Shown piece after piece: positions 37,704 through 47,009 of a stretch of DNA of 64,000 nt. The stretch's first letter is position 1. Each line of letters begins with the position of its first letter. Position numbers and translations under genes: made by a program. The DNA lies in contig CAIYIS010000080.1 of assembly GCA_903926385.1 (NCBI GenBank), positions 62,001 to 126,000 of the forward strand, read 5' to 3'. The stretch comes from an uncultured Bacteroidota bacterium (GTDB lineage Bacteria; Bacteroidota; Bacteroidia; 2-12-FULL-35-15). The notes beneath the pieces were generated by a model that worked only from the letters and a program-made list of their open reading frames with translations, was not told the origin of the DNA and searched no databases.

Positions 37704-40229
37704 ATGCAATTCAGAACAAAACTAATATCGGCAGTCATATTCTTTTTCTTTGCTAGTGCAGGGTTGGAGGCACAGGAATGGATGAAAAACATTCCACAGA
37801 AAAAAGATATTACCTTTTACGACATTCAAAAAACGTTTAACGATTATTGGGCAGGTAAAGCACCAAGTGCAACAGAGGAGGGTAATCTGGAGGATGGAGG
37901 GTACCAACAGTTTAAACGCTGGGAGAAATTTATGGAACCCAGAGTATATCCATCAGGTAAGTTTAATGCACTTGCTCTGTGGGACGAATATCATGCTTCG
38001 CTTTCCAAAACAAAAAATGAGAAAAGCGATAATACCATAAACAATTGGGTACTGCTTGGCCCTAATCAAGTTCCGGGAAATGGCGGAGGAATGGGTCGAT
38101 TGAACGTTTTGCAATTTGATCCTTCTAATTCAAGTATTATGTGGGTGGGAGCCGCCAACGGAGGATTGTGGAAATCGACCAATGGAGGAGCAAGCTGGAC
38201 AACGAATACAGATTTGTTACCCAATATAAGTATTGCCGATATAGCGATAGACCCTTCGAATACAAGTGTAATGTATATTGCTACCGGAGATGGATATGGC
38301 TACGAAGCGGGAGGCTCAGGTTTTTCGCCTTTATGGGGAGGTACTTACAGTGCAGGGTTGCTGAAATCGACAGATGGAGGAAATACCTGGAATACCACTG
38401 GTTTAACCTATACACAAATGCAGAACAATATTATTCAACGTATATTAATATCGCCTGTTAATTCTCAGACATTGCTTGCAGCCGCTCGTGACGGACTTTG
38501 GAGAAGTACTGACGGGGGTGCTACATGGTCCAATGTGTTAACAGGCCATGTCTATGATATGGAGTTTAACACGGGTAATGCAACCAAGATATATGCTAGT
38601 AAAAGCAATGATATTTATATGTCTTTAGATTCAGGCTTAACCTGGGCGCCAGTTAATGCAGGTTATACAGGCAACCCGGATAGGGTGAGCTTGGCTGTAA
38701 CACCGGCAAACCCCAATATAATCTATGCACTAACATCGGCCGGAGATTTGTTTGAATCGGCTGACGGAGGTGTTTCGTTTAGTAATATTGGTACAGCAGA
38801 TGCAGGCTACGGTTACTACAATACAATTATCAATGTATCCCCTCTCGACCCAAATACACTTTATACATCAGGTCTTGATGTGAGCAAGTCGGTAAACGGT
38901 GGGAACTCTTGGAATACTGTAAGCGATTGGGCTGGTTGGCCATCCTTCACATACGACCATGCAGATGGACATGATGTGAAATTTTTTCCTCATGGAAATG
39001 ATACAGTGTATACATGTAATGACGGGGGGGTATTCATATCTATTAATGGAGGTGTTTCCTGGACGGACCTCAGTCATAATATTGCCATTTCTCAATTTTA
39101 TCGTTTGAGCTGTTCGCAAACTAATGCGGATCTTGTTTTTTGCGGACAGCAAGACAATGGTTCGGTGAAGTATAGTGCTGGAGCGTGGAATCAGAAACAG
39201 GGCGGAGATGGCATGGAACAACTTATCGACTTTTCTGATTCGAACAGAGTAATAAGTTGTTTACCCAGTGGTGGGTTAAGTTTGTCAGTTGACGGAGGAA
39301 TGCATTATATGGATGTTTCGCCTGATGTGAATGGTGACTGGATAACACCTCTGGTGCAAGACCCTGCCAATAATCAGAATTATTATACGGCTTACAAAAG
39401 TGTTTGGGAATCGAACGATGAAGGTATTAGTTATTACCCAATATCAACCCCACTAACGGGAAGCCCTCTGAATGTTTTGGCGGTTGCTCCATCTAATAAT
39501 AGCTACATTTATACAGGAAATTACACTCATTTATATCGAACAGCTGACGGAGGAAATACATGGACTTCTATCGTGTCTGGTTTGCCGGTAAGTAATGCAG
39601 CCATCACTTATGTGGCAGTGTGCAATACCGATCCTCAAAAGCTATGGGTAACACTTTCGGGATATGTGAACGGTAGTAAGGTATTTAAATCGGTAAACGG
39701 AGGCAACACCTGGACCAATGTCTCTGGATCATTGAGTAATGTTCCGGTTAATTGTATTGTATATGTCAATTATTCAAATGATGCACTATATATTGGTACT
39801 GACTTCGGGGTTTATTACATGGATAACACAATGATCGACTGGGTGGCTTTTGATAATGGATTGCCACATGTAATAGTAGACGAACTGGAAATACAATATT
39901 ATTCTAAAAAACTAAGAGCAGCAACTTATGGAAGAGGTTTGTGGGAAACCGATATTCATATTAGCGGATTAAATGTTGGAGAATATCCAGATGAGGTGAA
40001 CATGTCTGTTTATCCTAATCCGAGCACCGGCTTGTTTCATGTCAGAAGTCAAAGAAGTAAGATTGTAACTGTAAAAGTTTTTAATTTGCTGGGAGAAGAA
40101 ATTATCAATAATAGAATAAATGCTCAACAAACAACAATAGATTTGACAGGCTATACCAAAGGAATTTATTTTGTGTGGTTGGAAGATGAAAACAAAAACA
40201 CCTCCAAAAAGAAAATAGTGGTGCAATAA
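37704..40229 (+). CDS. large secreted BNR/sortilin-like beta-propeller protein with T9SS tail
   Basis: 841 aa from ATG 37704, chosen because MQFRTKLISAVIFFFFASAGLEAQ is a clean signal peptide; ATG 37632 would add 24 residues. A region of about 80 residues is followed by many BNR/Asp-box repeats (STNGGASWT, STDGGNTWN, SADGGVSFS, SVNGGNSWN, SINGGVSWT, TADGGNTWT, SVNGGNTWT) spread over about 600 residues in the manner of two sortilin/Vps10-like propellers, then a T9SS type A sorting domain (YPNPSTGLFHV... GIYFVWLEDENKNTSKKKIVVQ). Similar proteins are annotated as glycosyl-hydrolase-like, but no catalytic residues can be assigned. Surface or secreted location. Confidence 0.85.
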   Translation: MQFRTKLISAVIFFFFASAGLEAQEWMKNIPQKKDITFYDIQKTFNDYWAGKAPSATEEGNLEDGGYQQFKRWEKFMEPRVYPSGKFNALALWDEYHASLSKTKNEKSDNTINNWVLLGPNQVPGNGGGMGRLNVLQFDPSNSSIMWVGAANGGLWKSTNGGASWTTNTDLLPNISIADIAIDPSNTSVMYIATGDGYGYEAGGSGFSPLWGGTYSAGLLKSTDGGNTWNTTGLTYTQMQNNIIQRILISPVNSQTLLAAARDGLWRSTDGGATWSNVLTGHVYDMEFNTGNATKIYASKSNDIYMSLDSGLTWAPVNAGYTGNPDRVSLAVTPANPNIIYALTSAGDLFESADGGVSFSNIGTADAGYGYYNTIINVSPLDPNTLYTSGLDVSKSVNGGNSWNTVSDWAGWPSFTYDHADGHDVKFFPHGNDTVYTCNDGGVFISINGGVSWTDLSHNIAISQFYRLSCSQTNADLVFCGQQDNGSVKYSAGAWNQKQGGDGMEQLIDFSDSNRVISCLPSGGLSLSVDGGMHYMDVSPDVNGDWITPLVQDPANNQNYYTAYKSVWESNDEGISYYPISTPLTGSPLNVLAVAPSNNSYIYTGNYTHLYRTADGGNTWTSIVSGLPVSNAAITYVAVCNTDPQKLWVTLSGYVNGSKVFKSVNGGNTWTNVSGSLSNVPVNCIVYVNYSNDALYIGTDFGVYYMDNTMIDWVAFDNGLPHVIVDELEIQYYSKKLRAATYGRGLWETDIHISGLNVGEYPDEVNMSVYPNPSTGLFHVRSQRSKIVTVKVFNLLGEEIINNRINAQQTTIDLTGYTKGIYFVWLEDENKNTSKKKIVVQ

Positions 40230-40260
40230 AAATAACAACAGAAGGATAGTTGCGTACTAA

Positions 40261-40290
40261 AAAAGCCTCACCGAATGGTGAGGCTTTTTT
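40261..40290. terminator. bidirectional intrinsic terminator
   Basis: AAAAGCCTCACC-GAAT-GGTGAGGCTTTTTT between two convergent genes; A and T runs on both sides suit both directions. Confidence 0.9.
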
Positions 40291-40307
40291 AGTTGATGTC
40301 AGAATAA

Positions 40308-40826
40308 CTAATAGCCCAACTTTTTCTTCAGTTTTTTTGTGTACTCGCTGTCGAACTCGAAAAGTTGAGTGGTAGTATTAAACTTTACAAGAGCAATCGG
40401 AAAATCCATCAGATCATCTTCTTTTGTAGGGTCGGTTTTAAAAACATCAACTTCAAATTCGAAACTGGTTTTCGGATTATCGTAACTAATCACAAAATCT
40501 TTAGGTAAACGTGTGTCGATACCAATGGAACGGGTTACATAGCCGGTTTTCGAGACCTGAATAGTGTAATACGAATTACCAAGCAAATTGTAAGAAAAAT
40601 GATGGTCGTGTTTCGGGTTGCTGGTAATTTCGCTCCATTCCACCACTTCGTTTCCTTTAAAAATAGTGATGACAGCACTATCGAGAGGAGCACCTGCAGA
40701 AGTAGCCAAACCAATAGCTTTCATACATTCTACTGTATCGTTTAACGGAAAAGGTTGAGCATAGGAAGTTACTCCGCAGAAAAGACAAAACAAGAATATG
40801 GAGCAGCTCTTTTTAAAGTTCTTCAT
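40308..40826 (-). CDS. secreted or periplasmic protein with carboxypeptidase-regulatory-like beta domain
   Basis: 172 aa from ATG 40826 (MKNFKKSCSIFLFCLFCGVTSYAQ is a signal peptide; an ATG 51 nt upstream adds an implausible leader). The mature part, about residues 35-130, has the beta-sandwich pattern of carboxypeptidase-regulatory-like domains: AGAPLDSAVITIFKGNE ... YYTIQVSKTGYVTRSIGIDTRLP. The tail is charged. No T9SS tail. Probably periplasmic or outer-membrane associated. Single-gene unit with its own terminator. Confidence 0.6.
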   Translation of the reverse strand: MKNFKKSCSIFLFCLFCGVTSYAQPFPLNDTVECMKAIGLATSAGAPLDSAVITIFKGNEVVEWSEITSNPKHDHHFSYNLLGNSYYTIQVSKTGYVTRSIGIDTRLPKDFVISYDNPKTSFEFEVDVFKTDPTKEDDLMDFPIALVKFNTTTQLFEFDSEYTKKLKKKLGY

Positions 40827-40930
40827 AACATTTCGTGAAAATACCGATTGGTTAAAAAGGATGAAGGATATTATCACATTCAGTGAGCAATAATAATAAA
40901 TATTTTTCTTTGGAAGTTAAATTCATAAAA

Positions 40931-40965
40931 AAACTCCCTGCAAATAGATTTTACAGGGAGTTTTT
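40931..40965 (-). terminator. hairpin with T run, upstream side of the gene at 40308
   Basis: AAACTCCCTG/CAGGGAGTTT stem. It probably ends the gene whose relic lies at 40989-41123 on the minus strand. Confidence 0.7.
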
Positions 40966-40988
40966 CAGTTGTCCGATCAGGACTTTTT

Positions 40989-41123
40989 TTAATTTTTTAA
41001 CGGATAGCAGTCATAGGAGTTTCGGTTGGTTTTTAAAATTTCAGGTAACACATTGGTAGCACTTTCAAAACTTGTCTTAGGGACTCCGATACGGACTAAA
41101 TCGTTTATTAAATATACTGTCAA
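40989..41123 (-). pseudogene. possible C-terminal relic of a lost gene
   Basis: A 44-codon minus-strand frame reads YLINDLVRIGVPKTSFESAT and ends NSYDCYPLKN, stopping 24 nt before a good terminator. It has no start region beyond a TTG and no homology I recognise. Either a remnant C-terminus or chance; the terminator placement is the main argument. Confidence 0.3.
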
Positions 41124-41342
41124 CTATTGCTAATGTTTATTATTTGTTCTAAAAGGTAAGATGTTTTTTAAAAGTTCAAAGTGCCTTGAGTTTTGCCAAA
41201 TCATACAGATAATAATAATCATTTATTCAATTTTCAATAGATAAATAATTTAAGTTTTTATATAAAGAAAATCTCAAAATAAAATTGTTATCAACAAAAA
41301 AGATTAACTTAGCGCATAAAAAATTCTCCCTTTTTATATCAA
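41124..41342. other. AT-rich region ahead of the TPR-like gene
   Basis: No gene seen. No exact TAnnTTTG match near 41343. Confidence 0.4.
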
Positions 41343-43349
41343 ATGAAAAATCAAATTACCCAAGCAGGTATTCTTGTTGCAGCTGCCATTACAAGTCATG
41401 TACTTGGGGAAGGGGTGTACTGTGAAGAGACTGCTAAATTTATTGGAATTTCACCAGAGGTGGCAAGTGGTGCATTGTCAATTAGTACCCATATTCTTAC
41501 TAAAAATGTTCATGACAGTTTGACAGGTATTAAAGATGGCATTACTAAGAATGTAAATTCTGATTTGGAAAAAGCAATTTTAAATGCATATAAAAATTCT
41601 CTTTCACAAATTAAAAAGGATATAATTAAAGAATATGAGTTAGAAGAAACAAAAAATGAAAAAATATTTAGAAATATTTTTAATAAATCAAATGAACACC
41701 ACGAAATTATTGCTGATCTTGATAATTCCTTTTTAGCCCCACTATTGGATGAACTTATAAGTGAGAAAACCATCTCTGAAATGCTTGAAGGAAATGAACA
41801 AATAAATGCAGATTATTTCTTAAAAAAAGTGATTAGAAATGCAACTCCTGATTATGATAAAAAAGAAGTTAAATGCCTCAATGAATTTGTAGATTTTGTT
41901 TGTGATAAATTTAAATATCACTTCCGTCATTATTTTCGTCATGAGCTAAAATCTGGAGATAAAGCAAAAACAGTTTATTTTACTCATTTATTAGAAGGGA
42001 TTATTCTTAGCACAAAAGATTTAAAAAAAGATTTTTCATTAATAAGGAATTTCGCTGAAAAGACAGGAATTAATCTGTTATATGTTCTTCGTCTTCTTAA
42101 AAAAAGTGCAGTAGATTTTAGTCAATTCGAAAAATTAGTTAAGGAGCATCAAGTTAGAATTGAATATAAAATGGACGCTCTTCATTCAAAACAAGATAAA
42201 ACATTAGAATTGCAGGGTAAAACCTTAGACATCCTTCAAAATATTCAGAATAAACAATTAGAACAAAATTATAAATCAAATTTAAACAACTTTGGTAGTT
42301 CTTTTATTTTTGGTTCCTCTAATAATACGGAGCCATCATTTCAAAATATTACTGCACTTGCACCCCAGGTTAAAAAGTTTCTGGAAAATGGAAATTATAT
42401 TAGTGCAATAAATGTTTTGCTGGGAGGTTATAAATTTGAAGAAGTTATTTTAAGGAGGCAAATTGAAATCATAAAGATTGAACAGAAATCTGGTTTTATT
42501 AAACAAATGGATGGTGTCGAAGGAGCAAGAAGGCACATAAATATTTTATTGGGGGAAAATAAATTTTCAAAATATCCTACTGAAATTCAGGCTGAAATTC
42601 TGCTTTTGAATTTAAAAATTCTCAATCAAGAAGGTGAATATAAACATGTTATTAATAATTACAGGAAAGTAATTAGCAAAATGAACGGGGCAATTCATGA
42701 TGGGTTAAAATGTGGAGCTTATCATCGAGTTGCCATAGCTTTTGCTTTATATGGTAATCATAGTAAGGCAAATTATTTTTTAATGCAGTCTTTAGAAATT
42801 TCTACTCGTTTAAATATAGGACATTCAATAGTTACATGTAAAATGTTTGCAAGTATTTGTTCGGTTTTTTCCAGAGCTGATTATGGAATTGAAGACCCTA
42901 TTAAGCAATTGGAAGTCTGTGGGGAGGAATACTTTAAATATCCTGTTAATCATCAATATTGGCAATATAATGGATTAAAGTCTTCTGTACTTTGCCTTTT
43001 TGCAGAAGGTTCAGCACTATTGTTTGCAGGTGAAGTAGAGAAAGGATTAATGCGATTAACAGCAGGAAATCTATTTGCTTATTTCACAAAGGCCCATCCA
43101 TTTTCAGAAGGATATGCAGAATTGTTAGGCTTTATACCTGATGGGATGAATAAAGATTTGATTAAATTAGCAATGCTTCCTGACACTGAAAGTCAAAACC
43201 TTTTTCAGAAAGTAACACCTTCAATGCCGAGATACTTAATAGATTTAGAAAAATCAGTTAGCCAAGCAATAAAAACCCCAACAGTTGCGAATTGGAAAAA
43301 GTTGAGAAAAAATTTACAAAATTTGGATAAAAAATATCATTTAAAATAA
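41343..43349 (+). CDS. large helical protein with TPR-like C-terminus, unknown function
   Basis: 668 aa. The first 30 residues are hydrophobic and Ala-rich (ITQAGILVAAAITSHVLG) without a cleavage site, then charged helical segments to about residue 270, a coiled-coil-like stretch at about 275-310 (KMDALHSKQDKTLELQGKTLDILQNIQNKQLEQ in short), a Ser/Asn-rich linker (about 315-335) and a helical-repeat C-terminus in which TPR-like pairs can be read (about 345-600). No NTPase motif. The shape recalls sensor parts of STAND-type proteins, but that is a guess. The sulfotransferase gene starts 10 nt after its stop, so they are co-transcribed. Confidence 0.6.
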   Translation: MKNQITQAGILVAAAITSHVLGEGVYCEETAKFIGISPEVASGALSISTHILTKNVHDSLTGIKDGITKNVNSDLEKAILNAYKNSLSQIKKDIIKEYELEETKNEKIFRNIFNKSNEHHEIIADLDNSFLAPLLDELISEKTISEMLEGNEQINADYFLKKVIRNATPDYDKKEVKCLNEFVDFVCDKFKYHFRHYFRHELKSGDKAKTVYFTHLLEGIILSTKDLKKDFSLIRNFAEKTGINLLYVLRLLKKSAVDFSQFEKLVKEHQVRIEYKMDALHSKQDKTLELQGKTLDILQNIQNKQLEQNYKSNLNNFGSSFIFGSSNNTEPSFQNITALAPQVKKFLENGNYISAINVLLGGYKFEEVILRRQIEIIKIEQKSGFIKQMDGVEGARRHINILLGENKFSKYPTEIQAEILLLNLKILNQEGEYKHVINNYRKVISKMNGAIHDGLKCGAYHRVAIAFALYGNHSKANYFLMQSLEISTRLNIGHSIVTCKMFASICSVFSRADYGIEDPIKQLEVCGEEYFKYPVNHQYWQYNGLKSSVLCLFAEGSALLFAGEVEKGLMRLTAGNLFAYFTKAHPFSEGYAELLGFIPDGMNKDLIKLAMLPDTESQNLFQKVTPSMPRYLIDLEKSVSQAIKTPTVANWKKLRKNLQNLDKKYHLK

Positions 43350-43359
43350 TTTTTTTAGA

Positions 43360-44145
43360 ATGAATCCGCACCATGTATTATTAATAAGCCACAGGCGTTC
43401 CGGTACACATCTTACAATTGATTTAATAAGAAACAATTTTGTCGACTATGCACAACCATACGTTTCATTAAATGAAGTTTTAAAAGGCAATGTCCACAGC
43501 TATTCTAATAATTTTCTGGATGAGATTGATAGAAATCCCAGGATTTTCAAATCACATTCTGATAGTAATTACTTATCTTTCCATCAACATCAGCCGTGGA
43601 TTGGAGAATTTTATCATCAACTCATAGAAAATGTGAAATTAATATACGTATATCGTGAGCCAAAGGACACATTAACATCTCTTTATTTTCATTATTTATC
43701 CAGTGACCCTAACATACTTACTGGTTCCATAAACGACTTTATTTTTTCAATCAATGAGTACCATCAAGAGACATATAAAGGGATACTAAACAGAATAGAG
43801 TATTGGAACTATCATATTGAAGGATGGTTAAAATATAGAAACAGAATTTTATTTGTTAGGTTTGAAGACATCATATTAAATTATGAAAAAACAGTCCTTT
43901 TGATTGCTAAATATCTTAATTCAAACATTAAATCAAACATTGTTGATGTAAGATTAAATGATTCAACGATTGTTGTTAAGAAAAATAATAGTGTTGTTAC
44001 TGGAAATAAAATTCACTTTACAAGTGTAAATTTTCGTGGCGGTGAAATAGGTGGTTATGCTAAACATCTTAATAATGAAACTATTTGCAAAATTAATCAT
44101 TTGGCTAATCCACTATATAACAAACTGAGTAAGGGTAGTAAATGA
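43360..44145 (+). CDS. sulfotransferase-family protein
   Basis: 261 aa. The PAPS-binding loop RRSGTHLTIDL (residues 12-22) is the family 5'-phosphosulfate motif, and YVYREPKDTLTSLYFHY (about residues 95-111) is the 3'-phosphate-binding strand and helix with Arg and Ser positions; a GGEIGGY segment near the C-terminus is like the family GxxGxW region. It transfers sulfate from PAPS to a hydroxyl or amine acceptor in the cytoplasm. Acceptor unknown; its neighbours point to a glycan or glycolipid. Confidence 0.8.
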   Translation: MNPHHVLLISHRRSGTHLTIDLIRNNFVDYAQPYVSLNEVLKGNVHSYSNNFLDEIDRNPRIFKSHSDSNYLSFHQHQPWIGEFYHQLIENVKLIYVYREPKDTLTSLYFHYLSSDPNILTGSINDFIFSINEYHQETYKGILNRIEYWNYHIEGWLKYRNRILFVRFEDIILNYEKTVLLIAKYLNSNIKSNIVDVRLNDSTIVVKKNNSVVTGNKIHFTSVNFRGGEIGGYAKHLNNETICKINHLANPLYNKLSKGSK

Positions 44146-44222
44146 CAGGAAATAATTTGGATAGTTTTCTAAAAAATAATTCAAACGTATTGAATTCAAT
44201 ATATAATATATAAAGGAATAAA

Positions 44223-45908
44223 ATGTCCAAGCGAAAATATATAGATTCTCAACTGTCTATTAGTGATTTTTTTAATAAATTAAATATCTTAGGAGTAAAA
44301 TATGTAGTCCTTAGATGGTTTCAAAATTATAAATTACTATCATCGCAGAGTGATTTAGATTTATTGGTAGCTGATAAAGATATTAAAATAATAAATAGTT
44401 TGTTGACGCATGAAGAAAATTCAGGCAATATGATGGTCGATGTTTATAGTGTAAGTGGAGTTTCGGGTTCAGGATATCTAAAGTTACCATATTATCCAAA
44501 ACATTTAGCTTTAAAAATTTTGAAGAGCCGTATATTGTCAAGTGATTTATATTTCGTTCCCTCGCCTGATATATATATGTTAAGTTTTATTTTTCATATT
44601 GTTTTTCATAAAGCAGAATCTTCAGGAATTCCAGTTAATAGAAATATTCCAATAGGTTCATTTAAAATCAACAAATATACCGAGGAGCTTAAAAGGTTCT
44701 TAAAAAAAACAAATTGTTATTTTCAAGAAATCTGTTTGGAGAATTTATATGATTTTCTGAAGCAAAAAAACTGGTTGCCAAGTATTGAATGGGTTAGGAA
44801 AATAGGATATAACAAAAGTCCATGGCTGTCGTCTCTTCATCCAATTTTAAGAGAACATTCTGAATTAACAGTTTTCATTATTCGAGAAAAAGCAAAGGGT
44901 CAAATAATACATAAAAAACTTGTAAATTTATTTAATGATTTAGGTGTTGAAATATTATTTTATTCCACCTTCAGTATAAAACAGAAATTAAAGGCAAAGA
45001 CATATATTAGAAGTGGCAAATGGGATAGTGGGCCGAATAACAAAAGTGGCGGTCTCCCATACGCTGCCTACATACTTTGCGATCTATCTCCCGAGAAAGC
45101 ACCTATTGTTATAAGGAAAGATTATCCTTATTTGACAAATTACAGATTTTTCAAGCTGAAGTTAAAAATGAGAGAAATTACAAACTTGTACCTTGGATCT
45201 GAATTTGACTATAATTGCATACATAGTTGCGATGATAGCATCGAGGCCTTAGAATATATAAATATTCTGTTTCCTGAAAAAGTCAAAAACATAAAACGAA
45301 AAAGACAACGAATTTGTGATGAATATTCAACTCCATTTAAAGTTACAAAACAATTAAAGGGAAATAATAGAAGAGCTAAAGTCGAAATTGTTAATTTTAA
45401 AGGTGAATTGGCCGTTTGTAAAACATATAAACCGGGAAAAGAAAAATTTTATAACAGAGAATTATTGGCATATCAAACATTGTCAGATAGAAATATTTTG
45501 ATGCCAAAATTACTATATTATGATAGAAATTATTTTGTAACGGAATTAATAGATTATGAGGAAAATCAACAGAAAAGCCTCTTAAAGACCAAGTTAAGAG
45601 AAATCTCGCAAATTATTTATAACCTTTGGATTTCAGGGGTAGCTCATCTTGATCTACATCCGGGTAATTTTATTGTTGATACTAAAGGAAATGTTTTTGT
45701 CATAGATTTTGAGTTTTTATATCAATACGAAAAACCAACAATAAATATTTTTGAATCTTACGACATTGTTAATATGCCAGATCCTATTGCCTGGGGGCTT
45801 CGAAGTACACAACCCTCAACGTTCATAAATAAAATTTGGAAGGAGTTCACTGGCTATAATTTTAAAGAAATAATAACAAACAATCTTTGTATCAACACAG
45901 AAATTTAG
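44223..45908 (+). CDS. fusion: nucleotidyltransferase-like N-half and aminoglycoside/LPS-kinase-like C-half
   Basis: 561 aa. N-terminal part: LNILGVKYVVLRW ... SDLDLLV (about residues 13-60) looks like an NTase fold with a DxD-type metal site. The middle part (about 215-370) is not recognised. C-terminal part (about 375-510): a kinase fold with an ATP-site Lys strand (GELAVCKTYKPG), HLDLHPGNF (475-483) as the catalytic loop, and IDFEF (494-498) as the metal-binding DFG equivalent, as in Kdo/heptose and RIO-like kinases. Probably phosphorylates a sugar or lipid. The next gene starts 3 nt past the stop. Confidence 0.65.
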   Translation: MSKRKYIDSQLSISDFFNKLNILGVKYVVLRWFQNYKLLSSQSDLDLLVADKDIKIINSLLTHEENSGNMMVDVYSVSGVSGSGYLKLPYYPKHLALKILKSRILSSDLYFVPSPDIYMLSFIFHIVFHKAESSGIPVNRNIPIGSFKINKYTEELKRFLKKTNCYFQEICLENLYDFLKQKNWLPSIEWVRKIGYNKSPWLSSLHPILREHSELTVFIIREKAKGQIIHKKLVNLFNDLGVEILFYSTFSIKQKLKAKTYIRSGKWDSGPNNKSGGLPYAAYILCDLSPEKAPIVIRKDYPYLTNYRFFKLKLKMREITNLYLGSEFDYNCIHSCDDSIEALEYINILFPEKVKNIKRKRQRICDEYSTPFKVTKQLKGNNRRAKVEIVNFKGELAVCKTYKPGKEKFYNRELLAYQTLSDRNILMPKLLYYDRNYFVTELIDYEENQQKSLLKTKLREISQIIYNLWISGVAHLDLHPGNFIVDTKGNVFVIDFEFLYQYEKPTINIFESYDIVNMPDPIAWGLRSTQPSTFINKIWKEFTGYNFKEIITNNLCINTEI

Positions 45909-45910
45909 AA

Positions 45911-46987
45911 ATGAAGTTAATATTAATGCCGCACAAAAATCCTTATTTTGGGCAAGATTATACAATTAGTTATTTGGTTAAAACAATGGGGCTAATTCCA
46001 ATTTTTCTTGTAAACGGGGAATATAATTTAGATGAGATAAAATTGAATAAGATTGAATTAATAATTTCAAGGTATCCTGATTTTGAATGCGATAGAAATA
46101 TTATCAAGAAATTTGCAGGTGTATTTCCAATTATTACTCATCTTCATTTGAAATATTCATTTTTAAGTTCCAAACAAAAGTGTATTTTAAGTGAATCATT
46201 ATCATCTTCAAATTGTATAATTACTAATTGTACGCAACTGAATAGTGAATATAGCTCAATTTTTCCAAAATACAAATGGAAGTTTGTAAATAATGGTATA
46301 GATTCGAATGTTTTCAAACCATCAACAGAAGATGAACGTTATGAATTTAAATCGAATCACGGAATTCCCAAAGGGAAAATTATAGTAACTTATACTGGAA
46401 GATTAAATAAGCCTAAAGGGATACAAATATTAGAAAGATTGTGTGAATATATTTCAAAGTCACGGAAATTTTATCTAATAATTCAAAGTGTCTATCATCC
46501 AAAGTATTGTAATAAATTTAAGGAACTAAAAAATAAATTTAAAAATTTAAAAATAATTACAACACAAGACATAAAAGTCCTACGTTTTAGCGATATAAAT
46601 ATAAGCACCTCACTTTGTGAGACTACCTCCTTAGTGACTTTGGAATCTTTGTTTTCGGGGGTTCCTGTAATTTGTACTAATGTTACAGAATTTTATAATG
46701 ATATTGACAAGTATAATAAAGGGTTTAAGTATTTCCGAAGGGTGGAAATGCCAAGTGATTTTCCCCTTATTGCAAACAATGAAAAATCTAAAATAATACT
46801 CTCAGAGGAGGATGCAACTAAACTATCTGAAGCGTTTATTGAAAGGCTTAACGAAACGGAAATCATTGGAGATTCTCAAAGAAATAAACTTGGAAAGAAA
46901 TGGAAGGACTCAAAATATGAAGCAAAAAAAATGAATAAAAAGTTAGAAAAATTGTATAATTCAGTTCTCAAAAAATTTAATAATTAA
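45911..46987 (+). CDS. glycosyltransferase, GT4-like
   Basis: 358 aa from ATG 45911; an ATG at 45887 would overlap the previous gene by 22 nt. Rossmann half 1 has LMPHKNPYFGQDYTISYLVKTMGL; half 2 has the donor-binding strand VTYTGRLNKPKGIQILERL (about 155-173) and the Glu-containing motif STSLCETTSLVTLESLFSGVPVI (about 230-252) of retaining GT4 enzymes. It moves a sugar from an NDP donor to an acceptor. Tightly spaced behind the kinase fusion. Confidence 0.85.
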   Translation: MKLILMPHKNPYFGQDYTISYLVKTMGLIPIFLVNGEYNLDEIKLNKIELIISRYPDFECDRNIIKKFAGVFPIITHLHLKYSFLSSKQKCILSESLSSSNCIITNCTQLNSEYSSIFPKYKWKFVNNGIDSNVFKPSTEDERYEFKSNHGIPKGKIIVTYTGRLNKPKGIQILERLCEYISKSRKFYLIIQSVYHPKYCNKFKELKNKFKNLKIITTQDIKVLRFSDINISTSLCETTSLVTLESLFSGVPVICTNVTEFYNDIDKYNKGFKYFRRVEMPSDFPLIANNEKSKIILSEEDATKLSEAFIERLNETEIIGDSQRNKLGKKWKDSKYEAKKMNKKLEKLYNSVLKKFNN

Positions 46988-47009
46988 TGCGCATTTTTTG
47001 TTAATAATA

